From NCBI GenBank assembly GCA_947498985.1, contig CANMMF010000001.1, forward strand, positions 401,501 to 465,500: 64,000 nucleotides of DNA, read 5' to 3'. Numbering within the stretch: the stretch's first letter is position 1; each line of letters begins with the position of its first letter. The notes under the pieces are model-generated. The model saw nothing but the letters and a program-made list of their open reading frames with translations. It made no database searches and was not told where the DNA came from. Source of the DNA: an uncultured Paracoccaceae bacterium. Its GTDB lineage: Bacteria; Pseudomonadota; Alphaproteobacteria; Rhodobacterales; Rhodobacteraceae. This document shows, in pieces, positions 58,611 through 64,000 of the stretch. Made by a program: the position numbers and the translations under genes.

Positions 58611-59789
58611 ATGTATGACGTCGTTGTTGTGGGTGGAGGGCCATCCGGCGCCACCGCTGCCGAAGATCTCGCCCGTTCGGGCCACAGCGTTGCCCTGATT
58701 GACCGCGAAGGCCGGATCAAACCCTGCGGCGGCGCGATCCCGCCGCGACTGATCGAGGATTTCGCGATCCCTGACGAACAGCTCATCGCCAGGGTGACGA
58801 CCGCGCGGATGATCTCTCCCACCGGGCGCAAGGTCGATATCCCGATCGAGAACGGCTTTGTCGGCATGGTCGACCGCAAGGATTTCGACCCGTTCCTGCG
58901 CGACCGCGCCGAGGCGGCGGGCGCCGAGCGGCTGACCGGAACGTTCCTGCGGATCGAGCGCAAGGACGGTCATCGCTGGGTGATTTACCGCGACAAGGAG
59001 ACCGGCGAAGAGGCGCGCGTCGAAACCCGCCTGATCATCGGCGCGGACGGCGCAAAGTCACGCGTCGCCGCGCAGGAGATCCCCGGCGGCACCAAGACCC
59101 CGCTGGTCTTTGCCTATCACGAGATCATCGCTGCGCCGGAACCGTCGGAGCATTACGACCCCAAGCGCTGCGACGTGATCTATGACGGCGCGATCAGCCC
59201 GGATTTCTATGGCTGGGTGTTCCCGCACGGGCAATCCGCCTCGGTCGGCATGGGCACCTATATCAGCGATGTCAGCCTCAAGGATGCCACCGCCGCGCTG
59301 CGCGCCGCCTCGGGTCTTGCGGACTGCGAAACCCTGCGGCGCGAGGGCGCGCCGATCCCGTTGAAACCGCTGCGTTTCTGGGACAATGCCCGCGATGTGG
59401 TGCTGGCAGGTGACGCCGCCGGTGTGGTCGCCCCCTCCTCGGGTGAGGGCATCTATTACGCAATGGTCGGCGGGCGCGTCGCCGCCACGGCCGCTGCCGC
59501 CACGCTGGCCTCCGGCCGGATCACCGATCTGGCGCTGGCAAGGCGTCTCTTCATGCGCGAGCACAAGACCGTCTTCCGGGTGCTGGGCTCGATGCAGGAC
59601 GCCTATTACCGTTCGGACGCGCGCCGCGAACGCTTTGTCTCGCTCTGCCACGATGTCGATGTGCAGCGCTTGACGTTCGAGGCCTATATGAACAAGAAAC
59701 TGGTCAAAGCCCGGCCCATGGCGCATCTCAAGATCGGGTTCAAGAACCTGCGCCACCTCACGGGCCTTGTCGCGGAGACGCATGTATGA
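58611..59789 (+). CDS. bchP: Geranylgeranyl bacteriochlorophyll reductase BchP
   Basis: BchP (392 aa) is an FAD-dependent enzyme that reduces the geranylgeranyl tail to phytyl. The dinucleotide loop VVVGGGPSGATAAEDLARSG opens the protein, and the second FAD segment VVLAGDAAGVVAPSSGEGI is near residues 263-281. The start MYDVVVVGG at 58611 follows AGGGGAG. A longer open frame running back through the previous gene is a shadow. Confidence 0.96.
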   Translation: MYDVVVVGGGPSGATAAEDLARSGHSVALIDREGRIKPCGGAIPPRLIEDFAIPDEQLIARVTTARMISPTGRKVDIPIENGFVGMVDRKDFDPFLRDRAEAAGAERLTGTFLRIERKDGHRWVIYRDKETGEEARVETRLIIGADGAKSRVAAQEIPGGTKTPLVFAYHEIIAAPEPSEHYDPKRCDVIYDGAISPDFYGWVFPHGQSASVGMGTYISDVSLKDATAALRAASGLADCETLRREGAPIPLKPLRFWDNARDVVLAGDAAGVVAPSSGEGIYYAMVGGRVAATAAAATLASGRITDLALARRLFMREHKTVFRVLGSMQDAYYRSDARRERFVSLCHDVDVQRLTFEAYMNKKLVKARPMAHLKIGFKNLRHLTGLVAETHV

Positions 59790-60322
59790 CGATCCATATC
59801 CCCGCCTGGGTCGATGGCACTCTGACCCCGGTGGAAAAGCTCGACGCCCATGTCCGGGGGCTGCGCCACAAGGCGGTGTCGGTCTTTGTCATCCGCAGCG
59901 ACGAGATCCTGATCCAGCAGCGGGCCATGGGCAAATATCACACGCCGGGGCTTTGGGCGAACACCTGTTGCACCCACCCCGCCTGGGACGAAGACAGCCT
60001 GACCTGCGCAACCCGGCGTTTGAACGAAGAGCTTGGCATCACCGGCCTGAGCCCGGTGTTTCGCGATCAGGTGGAATACCGGGCCGATGTGGGCGGCGGT
60101 CTGATCGAGCATGAGGTGGTCGACATCTTCCTGGCCGACGCGCCTGCCGATCTCAGGATCACCGCCAATCCCGACGAGGTGATGGGCACGGACTGGGTCG
60201 CTTACGGCGATCTTCTGCAGCGTGTCGCGCGCTCCCCCGAGCGGTTCACGCCGTGGCTGCAGATCTACCTCGACCGCCATGCGGAACGCATCTTCGACGC
60301 GGCGATGCTGGCCCGCGCCTGA
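59786..60322 (+). CDS. idi: Isopentenyl-diphosphate delta-isomerase
   Basis: Idi (178 aa) interconverts isopentenyl and dimethylallyl diphosphate, feeding the isoprenoid tail and carotenoids. It is a Nudix-fold type 1 isomerase; the catalytic cysteine is in ANTCCTHP and the metal-binding glutamates lie in RRLNEELGI and VEHEV-like segments (IEHEVVDIF). It overlaps bchP by 4 nt and ends the plus-strand photosynthesis operon. Confidence 0.95.
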   Translation: MTIHIPAWVDGTLTPVEKLDAHVRGLRHKAVSVFVIRSDEILIQQRAMGKYHTPGLWANTCCTHPAWDEDSLTCATRRLNEELGITGLSPVFRDQVEYRADVGGGLIEHEVVDIFLADAPADLRITANPDEVMGTDWVAYGDLLQRVARSPERFTPWLQIYLDRHAERIFDAAMLARA

Positions 60323-60332
60323 TCGCCCGGCA

Positions 60333-60349
60333 TCTCGCGGCGTGCGAGA
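60333..60349. terminator. Hairpin between convergent idi and marR
   Basis: TCTCGC-N5-GCGAGA forms a 6-bp stem in the 39-nt gap between the two convergent stop codons. No T-run follows on either side, so termination is uncertain. Confidence 0.3.
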
Positions 60350-60361
60350 CCCTGATCCCGC

Positions 60362-60805
60362 TCAATCCGCGTCGAGATCCGACAACCGGTCCAGCGCCTC
60401 GTCCAGCGCCGCCTTGCGGTCACCCAAAGCGTCATGCAGCCGGTCCTGATAGGCGGTGGCAATCGGTATCAGCTTGCCCAGCAAGGCCGCGCCCTCCTCG
60501 GTCAGCGCCAGTCTCAGCAAACGCCGGTCGCGGCTGTCCACATGTTTGGTCAGGTAGCCCTTGGCCTCCAGCTTTGACGCCGCGCGGCTGACCTTGGATT
60601 TCTCGAGGCTCACGCGTTTCTCGATATCGCGCACCGACAGATCGTCGCTGTAGCCGACATTGAGCAGCACCCGCCATTCCGGGATCGAGATCCCGAACTG
60701 CGTCTTGTAATGCCGCGCCAGATCCGCGCTCAGCCGGGCGGCGAGCACGGTAAAGCGATATGGCAGATAGCGGTCCAGATCGAAATCCGGCAGCGCGTGT
60801 TTCAT
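60362..60805 (-). CDS. MarR-family transcriptional regulator of the homogentisate locus
   Basis: This 147-aa winged-helix regulator has the MarR recognition region [29 protein letters not shown] and the wing [16 protein letters not shown]. It is divergent from hmgA, with two matching palindromes between them. A role in homogentisate-responsive control of hmgA-DUF1428-fahA and autoregulation is inferred from position; the ligand is not visible in the sequence. Confidence 0.9.
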   Translation of the reverse strand: MKHALPDFDLDRYLPYRFTVLAARLSADLARHYKTQFGISIPEWRVLLNVGYSDDLSVRDIEKRVSLEKSKVSRAASKLEAKGYLTKHVDSRDRRLLRLALTEEGAALLGKLIPIATAYQDRLHDALGDRKAALDEALDRLSDLDAD

Positions 60806-60847
60806 CGCGAAATTCCAGTCAATGCAGGATCAGGATGCCCAGGCTCG

Positions 60848-60859
60848 TTGCAAATGCAA
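60848..60859. promoter_or_regulatory. MarR-type operator 1
   Basis: TTGCA-AA-TGCAA lies 43 nt upstream of the marR start codon. It shares its half-sites with the palindrome centred 28 bp away. Confidence 0.6.
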
Positions 60860-60871
60860 TCATATGTTGAC

Positions 60872-60891
60872 TTCGTTGCATATGCAACGAA
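60872..60891. promoter_or_regulatory. MarR-type operator 2 (perfect 20-bp palindrome)
   Basis: TTCGTTGCAT followed by its exact reverse complement contains the core TTGCA-TA-TGCAA. It lies in the divergent marR/hmgA region. The likely binder is the adjacent MarR protein. Confidence 0.7.
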
Positions 60892-61003
60892 TAATGCCGC
60901 CAAGTTGAAACCGCGCCCGCGGGATTCGGCAGGACCGAGCCCCCTGCACAGAGCCCGCAAAACCACAAAATCACCGGAGATGCGCGCAGCGCAGGAGGAT
61001 GCC

Positions 61004-62359
61004 ATGAACAAGCAAAACTCGCCGCACGCCCTGACGCAGGCCCCGTCGCTGGCCGGTCTGCACGAAGGCTATATGCCCGGCTGGGCCAATGATTTCGAAA
61101 CCGAAGCCCTGCCCGGTGCGCTCCCGCAGGGCATGAACTCGCCTCAGAAGGTGAATTACGGCCTTTACGGCGAGCAGCTGAGCGGCACCGCCTTCACCGA
61201 TGTGCGGCCCGAACGCACCTGGTGTTACCGGATCCGCCCGTCGGTCAAGCACAGCCACCGCTACGAGAAGATCGACCTGCCCTACTGGAAATCCGCACCC
61301 AATATCGATCCGGACGTGACCAGCCTGGGGCAGTATCGTTGGGATCCGCTGCCGCATTCCGACACGCCGCTGACCTGGCTCACGGGCATGCGCACGATGA
61401 CCACCGCGGGCGATGTGAACACGCAGGTGGGGATGGCCACGCATATCTATCTGGTGACCGAAAGCATGGTCGACAGCTACTTTTTCTCCGCCGACAGCGA
61501 ATTGCTGGTGGTACCTCAGGAAGGCCGTCTGCGCTTTGCCACCGAGCTTGGGATCATCGATCTGGAGCCCAAGGAAATCGCGATCCTGCCGCGCGGATTG
61601 CTCTACCGGGTGGAGGTTCTGGACGGGCCCTGCCGCGGTTTTGTCTGCGAGAATTACGGCCAGAAATTCGAGTTGCCGGGGCGCGGGCCGATCGGCGCCA
61701 ATTGCATGGCCAACCCGCGCGACTTCAAGGCGCCGGTGGCCGCGTTCGAGGACCGCGAGGTGCCCTCCACCGTCACCGTGAAATGGTGCGGCCAGTTCCA
61801 CGAAACGCAGATCCGGCAAAGCCCGCTCGACGTGGTGGCCTGGCACGGCAATTACGCGCCCTACAAATACGATCTGCGCACCTATTGCCCGGTGGGCGCG
61901 ATCCTCTTCGATCACCCCGACCCGTCGATCTTCACCGTTCTGACCGCGCCGTCAGGTCAGCCCGGAACCGCCAATATCGATTTTGTGCTGTTCCGCGAAC
62001 GCTGGATGGTGGCCGAAGACACGTTCCGCCCGCCCTGGTATCACAAGAACATCATGTCCGAACTGATGGGCAATATCTACGGGCAATACGACGCCAAACC
62101 ACAAGGGTTCGTGCCCGGAGGCATCAGCCTCCACAACATGATGTTGCCGCACGGGCCGGACCGTGAAGCGTTCGAGAAAGCGTCGAATGCCAATCTCGGC
62201 CCCGACAAGCTCGACAACACCATGTCGTTCATGTTCGAGACGCGGTTCCCGCAGCACCTGACAGGGTTTGCCGGCAAGGAGGCGCCGCTGCAGGACGATT
62301 ACATCGACTGTTGGACCTCGCTGGAAAAGAAGTTCGACGGCACGCCGGGGAAGAAGTGA
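61004..62359 (+). CDS. hmgA: Homogentisate 1,2-dioxygenase
   Basis: HmgA (451 aa) opens the aromatic ring of homogentisate in tyrosine and phenylalanine breakdown, using non-haem iron. [27 protein letters not shown] near the N-terminus and the iron-site region [18 protein letters not shown] are typical. The ATG at 61004 has GCAGGAGG upstream; the upstream open frame overlaps marR on the other strand and is not used. Its stop overlaps the next ATG. Confidence 0.96.
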   Translation: MNKQNSPHALTQAPSLAGLHEGYMPGWANDFETEALPGALPQGMNSPQKVNYGLYGEQLSGTAFTDVRPERTWCYRIRPSVKHSHRYEKIDLPYWKSAPNIDPDVTSLGQYRWDPLPHSDTPLTWLTGMRTMTTAGDVNTQVGMATHIYLVTESMVDSYFFSADSELLVVPQEGRLRFATELGIIDLEPKEIAILPRGLLYRVEVLDGPCRGFVCENYGQKFELPGRGPIGANCMANPRDFKAPVAAFEDREVPSTVTVKWCGQFHETQIRQSPLDVVAWHGNYAPYKYDLRTYCPVGAILFDHPDPSIFTVLTAPSGQPGTANIDFVLFRERWMVAEDTFRPPWYHKNIMSELMGNIYGQYDAKPQGFVPGGISLHNMMLPHGPDREAFEKASNANLGPDKLDNTMSFMFETRFPQHLTGFAGKEAPLQDDYIDCWTSLEKKFDGTPGKK

Positions 62360-62712
62360 TGTATGTCGAAGGCCTCGTTCTGCCCGTGAAAACCGCCCGC
62401 AAGGACGACTACCGCGCGCTCTGCCACAGCTTCGGCGCGCTGTACCGCGAATTTGGCGCGACCCGCGTGGTCGAAACCTGGGCGGAGGATGTGCCGAAGG
62501 GCGAGCTTACGTCCTTCCCCCGCGCCGTCGCGCTGGCCGAGGATGAGACAGTGGTGCTGTCCTGGATGGAGTTCCCCGACAAGGCGACCCGCGATGCCGC
62601 GCATAAGGCTGTGTGGGAGGATCCGCGGGTCAAGGCCTTGCAGATGGACGGGATCATCGCCGGGGACCGGATGTTCCTGGGGGGCTTCGAGACGCTTATG
62701 GATCTGTCATGA
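62359..62712 (+). CDS. DUF1428-family protein
   Basis: This 117-aa protein has the DUF1428 dimeric alpha-beta-barrel pattern, opening [21 protein letters not shown] and containing ETWAEDVPKGELTSFPRAV and VLSWMEFPDKATRDAAHKAVWEDPRV. The family is similar in fold to antibiotic monooxygenases but has no proven reaction. Coupling to hmgA by TGATG suggests a part in homogentisate catabolism, which is inference. Confidence 0.88.
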   Translation: MYVEGLVLPVKTARKDDYRALCHSFGALYREFGATRVVETWAEDVPKGELTSFPRAVALAEDETVVLSWMEFPDKATRDAAHKAVWEDPRVKALQMDGIIAGDRMFLGGFETLMDLS

Positions 62713-62800
62713 TCCGGATGCCCCGCACGCATGGTCCGACATGCATGCAGACGCCGCCCGCCACTCAACCCGAAGCGCTCACAATCGCGAAAGTGCCGAC

Positions 62801-64000
62801 ATGACCCAATTGCTGCTCTCCTGGATCGAAAGTGCAAACGGCGCAGACACGCCGTTCCCGCTCAACAACCTGCCTTACGGGGTGTTCTCCGTCGGTGAGG
62901 GGGATCTGCGCTGCGGTGTGGCCATCGGAGATCGCATCGTCGACGCCACCGGGCTCGAGGCGGCGGGCGTGCTGCGCGCCGATGCGGATGCGGATGTGCT
63001 CGACGCGCCGTTCTGGAACGACTTCATGGCGCTCGGCCCCGCGGCCTGGGACCATTACCGCGCCGGTCTGACCGCGCTGCTCTCGGCTGAGGCGAGCGAG
63101 GCCGATCAGGACCAGGTGGTCACCTATTCGGTGCCGATGGCCGAAGCGACGCTGCACCTGCCCTTCGAGGTGACCGAATACACCGATTTCTACGCGGGCC
63201 GCCATCACGCGGTGAATGTTGGCACGATGTTTCGCGGCGCAGAGAACGCCCTGCCGCCGAACTGGCTGCACATCCCGATCGGCTATAACGGGCGCGCGTC
63301 CTCGGTGGTGGTCTCGGGCACCGACATCCGCCGGCCCTGGGGGCAGCTCAAGGGCCCCGATGACGAAGCGCCCCGCTGGGCGCCCTCCGCACGCTTCGAT
63401 ATCGAGCTGGAGATGGGGGCCATCGTCGGCCAGGCCTCAAGCGGGCCCATCGGCGTCGACACCGCGGATGGCAACATCTTCGGCTATGTGCTGCTGAACG
63501 ACTGGTCCGCGCGGGACATCCAGGCCTGGGAATACCAGCCGCTCGGGCCGTTCCAGGCAAAGGCCACGGCAACCACAATCAGCCCCTGGATCGTGACCAA
63601 GGCCGCGTTGGAGCCGTTTCGCTGCGACACGCCCGCGCGCGTCCACGAATTGCTGCCGCATCTGCGCGACACCAGCCCGATGCTCTACGATATCGAGCTT
63701 GCGGTCACGCTGACGCCGCAGGACGGCGCGGTCAGCACGATCAGCCGCACCAACTACAACGAAATGTACTACTCCGCCGCGCAGCAACTGGCGCATCACA
63801 CCACAAGCGGCTGCCCGATGCGCATCGGCGATCTTCTGGGCTCCGGCACGATCTCGGGGCCGGAGCAGGGCAATCGCGGGTCGCTGCTGGAACTGAGCTG
63901 GGGCGGCAAGGAGCCGTTCGCGCTTGCCGATGGCAGGGTCCGCAGCTTTATCGAGGACGGCGACACGCTCACGCTGCAGGGCGCGGCCCATGGCGACGGC
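62801..64000 (+). CDS. fahA: Fumarylacetoacetase (partial, cut by window end)
   Basis: The first 400 codons are in the window with no stop, close to the usual ~410-420. FahA cleaves fumarylacetoacetate to fumarate and acetoacetate, the last step after HmgA and an isomerase. The opening SWIESANGADTPFPLNNLPYGVFS, the catalytic TDFYAGRHHAVNVG and LNDWSARDIQAWEY segments match the family. Start at ATG 62801, 88 nt after the DUF1428 gene. A maleylacetoacetate isomerase gene may follow outside the window. Confidence 0.94.
   Translation, partial: MTQLLLSWIESANGADTPFPLNNLPYGVFSVGEGDLRCGVAIGDRIVDATGLEAAGVLRADADADVLDAPFWNDFMALGPAAWDHYRAGLTALLSAEASEADQDQVVTYSVPMAEATLHLPFEVTEYTDFYAGRHHAVNVGTMFRGAENALPPNWLHIPIGYNGRASSVVVSGTDIRRPWGQLKGPDDEAPRWAPSARFDIELEMGAIVGQASSGPIGVDTADGNIFGYVLLNDWSARDIQAWEYQPLGPFQAKATATTISPWIVTKAALEPFRCDTPARVHELLPHLRDTSPMLYDIELAVTLTPQDGAVSTISRTNYNEMYYSAAQQLAHHTTSGCPMRIGDLLGSGTISGPEQGNRGSLLELSWGGKEPFALADGRVRSFIEDGDTLTLQGAAHGDG

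Noticed and set aside
57336-59789. 817-residue frame extending bchP upstream
   Set aside because: The first part is the PucC-like gene out of frame; bchP starts at 58611 with a ribosome site and the FAD motif.

Overview
The window comes from the chromosome of a GC-rich alphaproteobacterium of the Rhodobacterales (roseobacter-type), most likely an aerobic anoxygenic phototroph. Evidence for this is the alphaproteobacterial flagellar regulators FlaF and FlbT, a 5-aminolevulinate synthase-type hemA, a reaction-centre H subunit, the oxygen-dependent cyclase AcsF, and the PpsR/PpaA pair next to bchFNBHLM. No tRNA, rRNA, CRISPR array, transposase or other mobile gene was found.

Layout. (1) 1-4.4 kb: housekeeping genes. 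These are the 5' end of an enoyl-CoA hydratase-like gene, mutM, two small membrane-protein genes, ubiE-ubiB (ubiquinone) and a 61-aa secreted or membrane peptide gene with its own promoter and terminator. About 645 bp without a gene follows. (2) 5.0-31.4 kb: a flagellar cluster in several transcription units. It holds fliK-flgD; flgJ-flgN; fliC-flaF-flbT-DUF1217; fliI; flgBC-fliEQ-flgFGAH-fliL; flhA-fliR-flhB-(FliJ-like); flgE-K-L-I with motA and a coupled 734-aa periplasmic protein; and motB. Genes for the MS ring, the C ring, FliH and FliP are absent. Intergenic regions carry CtrA-type TTAN-N7-TTAN boxes. (3) 31.6-37.2 kb: an exopolysaccharide/capsule set (YjbH, YjbF-like lipoprotein, sugar-phosphate transferase, epimerase, Wza-type export lipoprotein). 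(4) 37.4-60.3 kb: a photosynthesis gene cluster. A ~16-kb run on the minus strand reads bchF-N-B-H-L-M-lhaA-puhA-B-C-orf99-acsF-puhE-hemA-cycA. Divergent from it are ppaA-ppsR and bchG-(PucC-like)-bchP-idi. Four perfect TGT-N12-ACA PpsR operators sit in the two control regions. (5) 60.4-64 kb: tyrosine/homogentisate catabolism (MarR regulator, hmgA, DUF1428, fahA cut by the window end), with two matching palindromic operators between marR and hmgA.

How it works together. The photosynthesis block supplies the bacteriochlorophyll route from 5-aminolevulinate (hemA), through Mg chelation (bchH, bchM, acsF), the dark protochlorophyllide reductase (bchLNB), the bchF hydratase, and bacteriochlorophyll attachment and reduction of the tail (bchG, bchP, idi). 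It also carries reaction-centre assembly genes (puhABCE, lhaA), and all appear to be under PpsR/PpaA control. The pufLM, bchCXYZ, bchID and crt genes are not present, and a catabolic locus follows idi directly, so the photosynthesis genes look split in this genome.

The most unusual structural signal is a dispersed GC-rich stem-loop repeat. Four copies were seen, all inside the photosynthesis superoperon, and one of them is translated in frame inside bchB.
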